From Chryseobacterium sp. JJR-5R (GTDB taxonomy: Bacteria; Bacteroidota; Bacteroidia; Flavobacteriales; Weeksellaceae), in the NCBI RefSeq assembly GCF_034047335.1, contig NZ_CP139137.1:248001-312000 (forward strand): 64,000 nucleotides of DNA, written 5' to 3'. Shown here one piece after another: positions 42,416 through 50,530 of this stretch. The notes under the pieces are model-generated. The model saw only the letters and a list, made by a program, of their open reading frames with translations. It was not told the origin of the DNA and ran no database searches. Both the position numbers and the translations under genes were made by a program. The stretch's first letter is position 1; each line of letters starts with the position of its first letter.

Positions 42416-42436
42416 CTGAGAAAATTATAAAGTACT

Positions 42437-43864
42437 ATGAAAAAACAAATTTTATTTTGCTTTAGCAGCTTGCTAATGCTTTTTATGGCTTCATGTTCTT
42501 CGGAAGAACTTATCAATGATGCTTCAACAGAAAATCTTAAAAAATCACAGCCTTCATTATCAGGGAAATTTGCAGGTGACGGAATTTATGATGTTTTAGG
42601 TCATGGCTTCGATGCTGCCGGAGAATATGCTAATGCTAATTCTGCAGGCTTCCAGGTAATTAATGTAGAAAAATTTAAACAGGAACAACCCGGAAGAATA
42701 ATTTCAGAAAATACAAATTCACAGGCCTATGTTGAAGAATATGGAGAAAACGCAGAATCATATTCTAAAATGGTTTCTACGAAAGTAGATGTTACGGCAG
42801 GTATTCCATTATTTAAGAAAACACTTTCTGTAGGATTCAGCTCTGCTGTTACGAGCAATCAGAAATTTGATGCAAAATATATCTACGGCAGTTATAACCT
42901 TACGATTAAGCAGAAAAGATTAAGATTTAATGCCACTACTGATATGTTAGCGGATTATATCAGTGATGAATTTGCACAGGATTTACAAACAAAAACACCT
43001 CAGCAGATTGTACAGGATTATGGCAGCCACGTAGCGGTAGATATTTATACCGGTGCAAAAATGGATATTATGTTTCAGTCTGAGACAACGAATGAAAGTC
43101 GTGACCGTGCCGCAAGAGTCGGGGTGAAAGTTGGTATGAAAGATATCTTTAATGTAGATATCAGCAATGATGTGAATACTGCAGAATCAAGCAAAAATTA
43201 TTCTAAAAAATTATCCTATAAAACCAGAGGGGGTGATCCTTCGAAAGGTTTGATAGGAGAAATAAATCTTGATCAGGATAATCCGAAAATCAATATTTCA
43301 AACTGGCAGAATAGTTCAACACAAAGTAATGCTGTTCTTGTGGATTTCGGGAATAATGGCTTGACCCTTATTTATAACCTGGTCAAAGATCCTGCTAAAA
43401 AAGCTCAGCTTAAATCATATGTAGACCAATATTTATTGGATAATCAAATATCTTTAGAATATAATACATCAATGTTGTACGGCTATCAAAATCAGCCGGA
43501 AAGCAATCATTATTTTGCTTTTGATTCAAATCTGCAGCCATCCTCATACTGGACTAATGAAGGGCCGACATTTAAAGTTTTCAAATACAGAGCACCTAAT
43601 ACAGTGCCTATTTATTGCTACAAAAGTACTTCAGGCGCACATCATTATTACACTACAGCCAGTAGTTTACAGCCGTCTTCTTACTGGAATGTATATATGG
43701 GAATAGCCTTCTATGCGTATAAAGAAAGTGGTGTCGGCAGAATTCCTGTCTATAACTATAAAGCTAAGAACGGGTCAGATCATTATTTGTCTACCTCTCC
43801 TAATTTAGGTCCAACAAGCTATTGGTATTCAGAAGGTATTGCCTTTTATATTCCTGCGAATTAA
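42437..43864 (+). CDS. MACPF/perforin-domain lipoprotein with C-terminal DUF5648-like repeats
   Basis: 475 residues. Lipobox FMASCSSEE, lipidated Cys20. Residues about 45-345 form a MACPF domain; the signature region is QDYGSHVAVDIYTGAKMD (193-210), with flanking amphipathic stretches of the kind that form membrane hairpins. The last 120 residues hold three repeats of about 45 residues with HYYTT and SYW...GIAFY (e.g. 402-429 and 449-473), close to the DUF5648 surface-binding repeat. Lipid-anchored MACPF proteins of Bacteroidales (BSAPs) kill related strains; a similar antagonistic role is inference. Single gene with own promoter and terminator. Confidence 0.85.
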   Translation: MKKQILFCFSSLLMLFMASCSSEELINDASTENLKKSQPSLSGKFAGDGIYDVLGHGFDAAGEYANANSAGFQVINVEKFKQEQPGRIISENTNSQAYVEEYGENAESYSKMVSTKVDVTAGIPLFKKTLSVGFSSAVTSNQKFDAKYIYGSYNLTIKQKRLRFNATTDMLADYISDEFAQDLQTKTPQQIVQDYGSHVAVDIYTGAKMDIMFQSETTNESRDRAARVGVKVGMKDIFNVDISNDVNTAESSKNYSKKLSYKTRGGDPSKGLIGEINLDQDNPKINISNWQNSSTQSNAVLVDFGNNGLTLIYNLVKDPAKKAQLKSYVDQYLLDNQISLEYNTSMLYGYQNQPESNHYFAFDSNLQPSSYWTNEGPTFKVFKYRAPNTVPIYCYKSTSGAHHYYTTASSLQPSSYWNVYMGIAFYAYKESGVGRIPVYNYKAKNGSDHYLSTSPNLGPTSYWYSEGIAFYIPAN

Positions 43865-43892
43865 TCTGCAGATTCTATTTATACCCAATATG

Positions 43893-43925
43893 AACAGGCT
43901 GTCTTTGAAGGCAGCCTGTTTTATT
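43893..43925 (+). terminator. Terminator after the MACPF gene
   Basis: AACAGGCTG (43893-43901) pairs with CAGCCTGTT (43912-43920), followed by TTATTTT. Confidence 0.86.
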
Positions 43926-43940
43926 TTGATATTGTTCAAA

Positions 43941-43965
43941 TAAAAAACCACTGCATCAGCAGTGG
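43941..43965 (-). terminator. Terminator after the DUF6702 gene
   Basis: CCACTGC (43948-43954) pairs with GCAGTGG (43959-43965); read on the minus strand it is followed by six T. Back to back with the MACPF terminator. Confidence 0.86.
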
Positions 43966-43987
43966 CTTCTATAATCTTTAAACTTTC

Positions 43988-44458
43988 TTAGAAAGAAGCT
44001 TCATTCACTTCTTTTCCCCTTTGGAAATTCATTGTTTTCTGGCTTCCTTTGTAGGCAATGTTAACGAGGTTAATCTGCTTTGGGAAAACACTCAGGAGGA
44101 TCGTATTTTTAATTTTTAAGGTACTGATATCTGAAACACCGCCTGCTTCAAAATATACCCATACAGTTTCTCCGCTGACCTGACTGCCCGTAAAAGTTAT
44201 TGTTTTCGGCGAGTCATTGACATACACATCAAAATTATTGTTTACATATCTTTTTACTTCTGCTTCAAATCCGGCTGTATTCGGATTGATTTTTATGGCA
44301 TCGGAAATATGACTGGTATTCATCTTTGTGGTAAACTTCAATGTTTTGCTTCCGTCAATATAATCCACTTTGGTCATTGAAGAGAAAAAGTCTACATATG
44401 CAAAACTCATTAACACAAAAAGTGTTAAAACTCCGGTAATACATAAAATTTTTTTCAT
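43988..44458 (-). CDS. DUF6702 secreted protein
   Basis: 156 residues from the ATG at 44458 (MKKILCITG); the reading to 44482 is less likely. The signal peptide ends near MSFAYVDF. SSMTKVDYIDGSKTLKFTTK, then a C-terminal VWVYFEAGGV and LLSVFPKQINLVNI fit DUF6702, a Bacteroidota family of unknown role with an immunoglobulin-like beta fold. It is convergent with the MACPF gene across two terminators. Confidence 0.78.
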   Translation of the reverse strand: MKKILCITGVLTLFVLMSFAYVDFFSSMTKVDYIDGSKTLKFTTKMNTSHISDAIKINPNTAGFEAEVKRYVNNNFDVYVNDSPKTITFTGSQVSGETVWVYFEAGGVSDISTLKIKNTILLSVFPKQINLVNIAYKGSQKTMNFQRGKEVNEASF

Positions 44459-44516
44459 CTTAAATAATAGATTTACAATCATGATTGTTTAGTTAAAGGT
44501 GACAAATAACATGCCA

Positions 44517-45269
44517 TTAAAAATTTACATTAACGGAGTACTTGTCATAAAACGCCTTGATATGGGCAACCGCTTCGTCTGCGGTATCCACCACACGGTA
44601 AAGATTGAGATCATCTGGATTGATCATTTTTTCTTTAAGCAGTGTTTCTTTAAACCAATCCAGCAGTCCGCTCCAGAATTCAGAGCCGACAAGGACAATC
44701 GGGAACTTTCCGATCTTGTTGGTTTGAATTAATGTTAAAGCTTCCGTAAGCTCATCCAGTGTCCCGAATCCGCCCGGCATCACTATAAAACCCTGGGAAT
44801 ATTTGATGAACATCACTTTTCTCACAAAGAAATAATCGAAGTTCATAGAATAGGAGCGGTTGATGTAAGGATTGAAATGCTGTTCAAAAGGCAGGTCAAT
44901 ATTAAGTCCGATGGATTTTCCCTGCGCATTGAAAGCACCTTTGTTTCCTGCTTCCATAATTCCGGGTCCGCCTCCGGTAATGATTCCGAAACCAATTTTT
45001 GTAATCTTTTCTGCAATTTCCACGGCCATTTCATAATATTTGCTTTCCGGCTTCAGCCTTGCAGAACCGAAAATGGAAACACAGGGGCCTATTTTAGCCA
45101 GTTTTTCATAACCGTCTACAAACTCTGCCATTACTTTGAAAACCATCCAGCTATCCTTCATGATGGTCTCATCCCATGTTTTCTGCCTCAGGCTGTTGTG
45201 TAGCCTGATTTCATTGCTTTCAAGTTCCGGGTTTACCAGACTTTCGTCTCTGCTTCCTTCCATTCCCAT
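44517..45269 (-). CDS. LOG family (TIGR00730-type) nucleotide phosphoribohydrolase-like protein
   Basis: 250 residues. The Rossmann-fold signature is complete: GGGPGIMEAGNKGA, SMNFDYFFVRKVMF and MPGGFGTLDELTE, where Arg and Glu form the active site. LOG proteins cut nucleoside 5'-monophosphates to base and ribose phosphate; many were once misnamed lysine decarboxylases. It starts 6 bases after the MurU-like gene stop, so it belongs to that operon. Its link to wall sugar salvage is unknown. Confidence 0.9.
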   Translation of the reverse strand: MGMEGSRDESLVNPELESNEIRLHNSLRQKTWDETIMKDSWMVFKVMAEFVDGYEKLAKIGPCVSIFGSARLKPESKYYEMAVEIAEKITKIGFGIITGGGPGIMEAGNKGAFNAQGKSIGLNIDLPFEQHFNPYINRSYSMNFDYFFVRKVMFIKYSQGFIVMPGGFGTLDELTEALTLIQTNKIGKFPIVLVGSEFWSGLLDWFKETLLKEKMINPDDLNLYRVVDTADEAVAHIKAFYDKYSVNVNF

Positions 45270-45275
45270 TGTAAA

Positions 45276-45989
45276 TTATTTAAAATATTGTTCAGCTTTT
45301 ATGATGGATTCAGGTTTTCCTACATCAATAAGAATGCTGTCGTGCACAAAACCGTGGATAAGTTCAGTATGCATCAGGTCCAGATATTCTTCCATGACAG
45401 AAAAGTTGCCTATTCTTTTGATCTTGTCAAAAATAACAGGATTTATGCAGTGAATACCGCTGAAAGCCAGTGGCTTAAAGCCTTTGTTGAATTCCGCAAG
45501 CCGCTGTTCCCCTGTCTGTACATTCAGCCAGCCTCTTAAAACCAGATCATCATTAAAAAGCAGTTTTCTCGAACTTTCACGGTCCGAAACGGCTAATGTA
45601 GCAAAATCTTTTATCTTTTTATGATAATCAACCAGCTCTGTGATATTGAGGTCCGTTAAAATATCGGCGTTCAGGATCAGGAAATCCTCTCCGTGATCAA
45701 GAAGCCTTCTGGCAAAAACCAGGCCGCCGCCGGTCTCCAGCAGCTCCTCAGATTCATCCGAAATTTCTATCCGGCATCCAAAATTATTGTTCTGCTTCAA
45801 GAATTCCACAATCTGGTTTCCGAAATGGTGGACATTAATGACAAAATCTGTAATCCCGAAACTTTTCAGGTATCTGATATTCCTTTCCAGAAGCGGTACG
45901 TCATTTACCTTAGCCAGTGCTTTCGGATGATGATCGGTAAAAGGTTTCAGCCGGGTTCCTTTTCCTGCTGCAAAGATAAGCGCCTTCAT
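45276..45989 (-). CDS. Nucleotidyltransferase, MurU-like (MurNAc-1-phosphate uridylyltransferase candidate)
   Basis: 237 residues. N-terminal FAAGKGTRLKPFTDHHPKAL is the NTP-binding loop of sugar nucleotidyltransferases; ETGGGL and LILNADILTD follow, as in MurU of Pseudomonas, where the enzyme makes UDP-MurNAc from MurNAc-1-phosphate. The short length matches MurU rather than GlmU or RmlA. An AmgK-like kinase of the right size lies upstream in the same direction, which strongly supports this reading. Confidence 0.8.
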   Translation of the reverse strand: MKALIFAAGKGTRLKPFTDHHPKALAKVNDVPLLERNIRYLKSFGITDFVINVHHFGNQIVEFLKQNNNFGCRIEISDESEELLETGGGLVFARRLLDHGEDFLILNADILTDLNITELVDYHKKIKDFATLAVSDRESSRKLLFNDDLVLRGWLNVQTGEQRLAEFNKGFKPLAFSGIHCINPVIFDKIKRIGNFSVMEEYLDLMHTELIHGFVHDSILIDVGKPESIIKAEQYFK

Positions 45990-46080
45990 ATAATATGCAT
46001 GATAAGTAATTGGTAATGAATTGATATACAGGTGATGAAATAATTAACAATGTTAAGTGTCACTCATTGACTGTTGTTCA

Positions 46081-46491
46081 TTATTTATGATTGAGTTGGT
46101 GCTGTTCGTCATGGTGAAGGCTGATTTCCACCTGGTCGCCGTATTTTTCCTCAATAAAACGGGTAATTTTGATTGCAGAATACACCGATCTGTGCTGGCC
46201 GCCCGTACATCCGAAATTAATCTGAAGATTTTCGAAGCCTCTTTCCAGATAATTATCAATATTGATAGAAACCAGGCTTTTTATAAGCTCTAAAAATTTA
46301 GGCATGTCAGTTCTGGTCTCCAGGTATTCCTGGACTCCGATGTCATTGCCGGTCTGGATCTTATATTCTTCCACTCTTCCCGGGTTTAAAATTCCGCGGC
46401 AGTCAAAGGTAAATCCGCCTCCGTTTCCGGTGTCGTCTTTTGGGATTCCTCCTTTCTTGTATGAAAAACTGTGTATATCAATGTGCAGCAT
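46081..46491 (-). CDS. Stand-alone RapZ C-terminal domain protein
   Basis: 136 residues. FDCRGILNPGR near the N-terminus and INFGCTGGQHRSVYSAI in the second half are the signature of the RapZ C-terminal domain; the N-terminal P-loop ATPase half of RapZ is wholly absent. In Escherichia coli this domain senses glucosamine-6-phosphate and controls GlmS through small RNAs. Here it lies between the AmgK- and MurU-like genes, 91 bases before the latter. A role as aminosugar-phosphate sensor or enzyme is inference. Confidence 0.88.
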   Translation of the reverse strand: MLHIDIHSFSYKKGGIPKDDTGNGGGFTFDCRGILNPGRVEEYKIQTGNDIGVQEYLETRTDMPKFLELIKSLVSINIDNYLERGFENLQINFGCTGGQHRSVYSAIKITRFIEEKYGDQVEISLHHDEQHQLNHK

Positions 46492-46692
46492 ATTCTGTTA
46501 TTTTTATTTTTAACCGTTAAGGTTTATTTAAGTTGTAAGAGTAATTAAGGTATTTTGATAAATCAAAATTTTAGCCTGAAAATTTTTGAAATAAACTGTT
46601 ATTTAAGTTATAGTTATTTTAAATCATCTGATTTTTAAACATTCTCAATGTATATTTAACTTCCTTCTTGTTCTTAACAGCATAAAATAATC

Positions 46693-47712
46693 TTAATGGT
46701 TTATAATTGCTTCAATTTTCTGTTTTGTTTTCTCCAGATCTAACTGTTGTATTATTTTTGCCAGTTCAGGATAATCATCCATATTTCCCCAGGTCCGGGC
46801 AAATTCTGTAATATTTTCGATTCCTTTTTCAATGCTTGCCAGGAAATGATGCTTTTTCTGAACCAGGCCTCGGAAGCCATACGCTCCCAATACCTGTAAG
46901 AACCGCATCATTTTAAGCGGGTTCACCGATTTTCTTAGTTTATTCTGCGTTTCCTCCTCATCGAACTGTTTTATATAAAATTCCAGCATTTCATTTTTAA
47001 AGCCTTCAGGGAAATTGGCTTTGGCCTGAAATAGGAAAGAAACTGCATCATACATCAGCGGGCCTTTCATCGCCGACTGGTAATCGATAAAAGAAACTTC
47101 GTTCCTTTCATTTACCATAATATTTCTTGCCTGAAAATCACGGATCATAATTCCTTTTGGCTGCAGGTTTTCAATGAGGCTGACAATTTCTTTAAATTCT
47201 TTTAACAGAGCCGACTTATGGTATTCCAGTTCCAGGACATCTGCAATAAAATTCTTGAAATAGTATAAATCGTGGGTCACCGGTAGCTCATCATAGCTTT
47301 CATATTCAAACGTTCTGCTGAAATCTATTTTATCTTCCGTTGAAGCCTGAAGCTGATACAGTTTTTTAAGTGTTTGTTTCACAAGAGACTTTACATGATC
47401 AGACAAGCCTTCTCGCTCGATGATTTCCGAAAGGGTATGTGCCCCTAAAAATTCCTGGATGTACATTTTACGGTCATCTGATACCGCTGTAATTTCGGGG
47501 GTATTGAGGTGTAAACCTGAAAAAATCCCGGAGTAATATAGAAAGCTTTCATTCTCCTGGATATTCTCATTGTAAGTAATGATGTATTTTTTGTCCTGGG
47601 CTGTAGCCAGAAAATTAATCCTTGCAGAGCCGCTCTGTGCTAAGGGTATGCATTCAGAAGTTTCTGTACCGGTAGAGCGTTCAAAAAATCGTTTGGCGTT
47701 TTCAGCATTCAT
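46693..47712 (-). CDS. Aminoglycoside-phosphotransferase-fold kinase, AmgK-like
   Basis: 339 residues, the same size as AmgK, which phosphorylates MurNAc and GlcNAc at the anomeric carbon. Kinase motifs: IMIRDFQARNIMVN (catalytic loop with Asp and Asn) and SFIDYQSAMKGPLMYDAVSF (metal-binding Asp), the latter very close to the IDFQDA...GPxxYD pattern of AmgK. It leads a run with RapZ-C, MurU-like and LOG genes. It is divergent from exosortase F over a 48-base gap with two face-to-face promoters. A generic phosphotransferase is the alternative. Confidence 0.8.
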   Translation of the reverse strand: MNAENAKRFFERSTGTETSECIPLAQSGSARINFLATAQDKKYIITYNENIQENESFLYYSGIFSGLHLNTPEITAVSDDRKMYIQEFLGAHTLSEIIEREGLSDHVKSLVKQTLKKLYQLQASTEDKIDFSRTFEYESYDELPVTHDLYYFKNFIADVLELEYHKSALLKEFKEIVSLIENLQPKGIMIRDFQARNIMVNERNEVSFIDYQSAMKGPLMYDAVSFLFQAKANFPEGFKNEMLEFYIKQFDEEETQNKLRKSVNPLKMMRFLQVLGAYGFRGLVQKKHHFLASIEKGIENITEFARTWGNMDDYPELAKIIQQLDLEKTKQKIEAIINH

Positions 47713-47720
47713 AGACGAAA

Positions 47721-47728
47721 CAAATATA
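47721..47728 (-). promoter_or_regulatory. -7 box of the AmgK-like operon
   Basis: Minus strand TATATTTG ends 8 bases before the ATG at 47712, so the leader would be one or two bases at most. Confidence 0.6.
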
Positions 47729-47748
47729 CTAATTTACGCGGTAATCTT

Positions 47749-47756
47749 TATCTTTG
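47749..47756 (+). promoter_or_regulatory. -7 box of exosortase F gene
   Basis: TATCTTTG ends 4 bases before the ATG at 47761; a transcript from here would be leaderless. Confidence 0.55.
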
Positions 47757-47760
47757 CCAT

Positions 47761-48291
47761 ATGTTAAAGGACTTTAAACCGGTTTTAGGTATTCTGCTGC
47801 GTTTTATCATCATTTATGTGGTGTTGCTTTTGGCATATCAGTTTTACCTTAACCGTTTTCAGCATGAGGGGCTGGATCCTTTTTCCAGAATGATTGCCGC
47901 GCAGGTAATGGATATCCAGAATTACTTAGGGTATTCTACCCGGCTGTATGATGATGTAAAAGGGGAGCAGGTTTACTTTTATGTGAATGGAGCATATCCT
48001 ACCCGGATGGTAGAGGGCTGCAATGCCATTTCTGTCATGATCCTGTTTGTGGCTTTTGTTTTTGCTTTTTATAAAGGTAAAAAAACATTCGCTTTTGTGC
48101 TGGCCGGACTTGCCCTGCTGTATGTGATGAATGTACTGAGAATTATCGGGCTCAATATTGTAGTGACAGAATATAAATCTTACAGTAAAGTTTCCCACGA
48201 TTATGTTTTCCCGGCTGTTATTTATGGCACCGTAGTGGTTCTCTGGCTGGTATGGATCAAATTTTTTGCCTTAAAAAATGAGAATTCTTAG
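47761..48291 (+). CDS. xrtF: Exosortase family protein XrtF
   Basis: 176 residues with about five membrane helices. The catalytic Cys is in MVEGCNAISVMILF, the Arg in MNVLRIIGLN and the His in KVSHDYVFP, the exosortase/archaeosortase triad. XrtF is the Bacteroidota branch; its target proteins are poorly known. The 3' end overlaps the next gene by 14 bases. No obvious exosortase target signal was seen in the proteins of this window. Confidence 0.92.
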   Translation: MLKDFKPVLGILLRFIIIYVVLLLAYQFYLNRFQHEGLDPFSRMIAAQVMDIQNYLGYSTRLYDDVKGEQVYFYVNGAYPTRMVEGCNAISVMILFVAFVFAFYKGKKTFAFVLAGLALLYVMNVLRIIGLNIVVTEYKSYSKVSHDYVFPAVIYGTVVVLWLVWIKFFALKNENS

Positions 48292-48715
48292 CTGGTTTTT
48301 GGTTATTGCCGGAGTTTTCGGACTTATCGGGGTACGGGCGCTTGAAGACAAAATCTTCTATGACCCTTTCCTCAGTTATTTTCATGAAGCAGACAAAAAT
48401 ATGCCTTTTCCGCATTTTGAATGGGGGAAATTAATCGCCGGCCATCTGTTCAGGCTGATCCTGAATTTATTTTTCTCCTGCTTGATCCTTCATTTCTGGT
48501 TTAAAAATAAACAATGGACCATTCAGGGTGCCGTATTAATGCTTATTGTCTTTGCCGTTACTTTTCCCATATACCTGTACTGTATCTATGACCGTTTCGG
48601 TACCGGCTATCTTTTTTCTTTTTATATGCGAAGGTTTGTGATCCAGCCTTTGATCTTATTGCTTATTATCCCGATGTTTTATTATAGGAAAAAAATAATG
48701 CAGAATAACAAATAA
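48278..48715 (+). CDS. Exosortase F-associated membrane protein
   Basis: 145 residues with four membrane helices and a loop rich in charged and aromatic residues (KIFYDPFLSYFHEAD). This family always accompanies XrtF. Its start lies inside the end of xrtF, pointing to translational coupling. It may serve as a cofactor or scaffold of the exosortase; mechanism unknown. Confidence 0.88.
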   Translation: MRILSWFLVIAGVFGLIGVRALEDKIFYDPFLSYFHEADKNMPFPHFEWGKLIAGHLFRLILNLFFSCLILHFWFKNKQWTIQGAVLMLIVFAVTFPIYLYCIYDRFGTGYLFSFYMRRFVIQPLILLLIIPMFYYRKKIMQNNK

Positions 48716-48961
48716 ATCAAAAAGAAAAGAAATATTTTCTTAAGAAATAAAATGGTTGTTTAATTTTTTTTATTTTAGAGTGTATTTGTTTAATTATTTG
48801 AATGATAGGTAGTTATTTTGATTAAATGTTGAATTAACTGACAAAATTTGTTGTGTTTTTATTATATTATTTTTCATATTTAGTATTTAGATTTGTAGGG
48901 TTAGTTTAAACTGATAATCAATAATTTTATATCTTTAATCCTGTAAAAAACATCAATACCC

Positions 48962-50509
48962 ATGAAGAGAAAAATTATTCTCAGGCTGTGCTTACTGACA
49001 GTCTTTCTGGCTCTGCTGTGGTCCTGCCGTAACGAAGATTTCGCCTCCGGCGAAACAAAACCCCAACGAAACAATGCCGACTTTTTCCGGCATGCCTCAT
49101 CATCTGCTACTGCAAAATCCGGTGTAGACTACATCAGTATCCTGGAAGCTTACAACAGGGAATCGGATTTTTTGTCTTCCATGGCGGATCAGCAAGGGAT
49201 GCCGATTTGGGACAAAATGCAGGTTGTGGATGCTGACCATGCAACCGGTTTAATGATCCCCCTTTCACATGATAACGAAACCATGAGCTCTGTGCTGTTT
49301 GCTACCCTGGATGATAAAAATTCGGTAACCGGAATAAAAGATTATGACAATGCCCTGTTGGAAAGCATTGTTTATAATGAAGGTATAGACATAAAGCTGC
49401 GGGAAAGGATGTTCTATACTTTTGTGTATATGGACAACAGGACCTTCGGGAACGAGCTTTTTACCAATATTCCTAAAGGCATGATGGATGACCTGAAATA
49501 TGATAAGGAATACGAAAGGATATGGATAAAAGATTTTGAAGAGCCTAAACATGTACACAGTGAAACCTCAAAAATGTTATATATAGAAAGCTGCGGTTCT
49601 TCCTGGTCCTGTAAAAACCATGAAAGCTGGTCTAAGTGTGATCATTGCCCGGCATGTTATACAAGTTCCTGCAGCACTACGGTAATATGGATTCCTGATG
49701 AATCGTTTCCCGGATCTCCCGGCATGCCTGGCGGCGGTGGCGGTGGTGGAGGAGCAGGACCTTCTATTCCTCCAAAAGATCCTTGTGGCTTAACTACCGT
49801 ATTTTACAGATTAGCTCCGGGATGCGGCGGCGGCAATACAGGTTTGCCAGAGCTAGATGATCCCTGTGAGAAAATATAAAAATCTACAAACGATTCTAAA
49901 TACAAATCTAATATAACAAATTTAGAAGGGAAAACAGGATTGAATCATGAAGAAGGTTATAGATTAGGCACTCCAATATCAGGCAGTGGACAAACAGGTA
50001 CTCAAAACCAATTGTTACAAAATTTACCTGGTACCCATGAAGTTGATATGAAAATTTTCAGCAATACATTTGCGCTGATGCATACCCATTATGACGGCAT
50101 ATATCCTATATTTTCTCCCGGCGATATACTTTTGTTTAACAACTGGATTGTTTGGGCAAATACATGGAACTCAATACCAACAAATACCCCGAAGATTCCA
50201 TTAAATAATCTTACCTTAACAGTAGTAACAAGCAATGGGAATTATCTGCTTGCGTTTGATGGTTCTTTTGTTGACCCGCTTCCTGCTTTTACTCCGGAAG
50301 GATTCGATGATTTGAATACAAAGTATAAAAATAATTATTTAGATAAAACACATACAAATGGTAATTTTAACATGGAAAAGGTTGAAAAGGAATTTTTAAG
50401 CTTTATTTCTGAAAAAATGAATATGACAGGATTGAAATTATACAGAGTAAAAAGCGATGGAAATTATGAAATTTCTTTAAGTGATCTTGATGGTACGAAA
50501 TGTCCATAA
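48962..50509 (+). pseudogene. Secreted lipoprotein with JAMM-like C-terminal motif, interrupted by an in-frame stop
   Basis: Both halves are in one frame: 305 codons to a TAA at 49877-49879, then open to 50509 (516 codons in all). The N-terminal part has lipobox LLWSCRNED, an alpha-helical region, Cys/His-rich SCGSSWSCKNHESWSKCDHC, and a Gly-rich linker. The stop sits in DDPCEKI(stop)KSTNDS; A to T at 49877 would explain it. The C-terminal part holds MHTHYDGIYPIFSPGD, codons 373-388: H-x-H, eight residues, S-x-x-D, like a JAMM metalloprotease motif. Composition changes sharply near the stop. Either a recent nonsense mutation or two separate products. Confidence 0.72.
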
Positions 50510-50530
50510 ATAAATATAAAAAATAATGTT

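Larger units (their letters stand above)
42050..42436. other. 387-bp AT-rich intergenic region
   Basis: No gene seen. It holds the terminator of the receptor operon (42171-42196), a long stretch of A/T without notable repeats, and the MACPF promoter near its right end (42386-42415). Confidence 0.7.
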
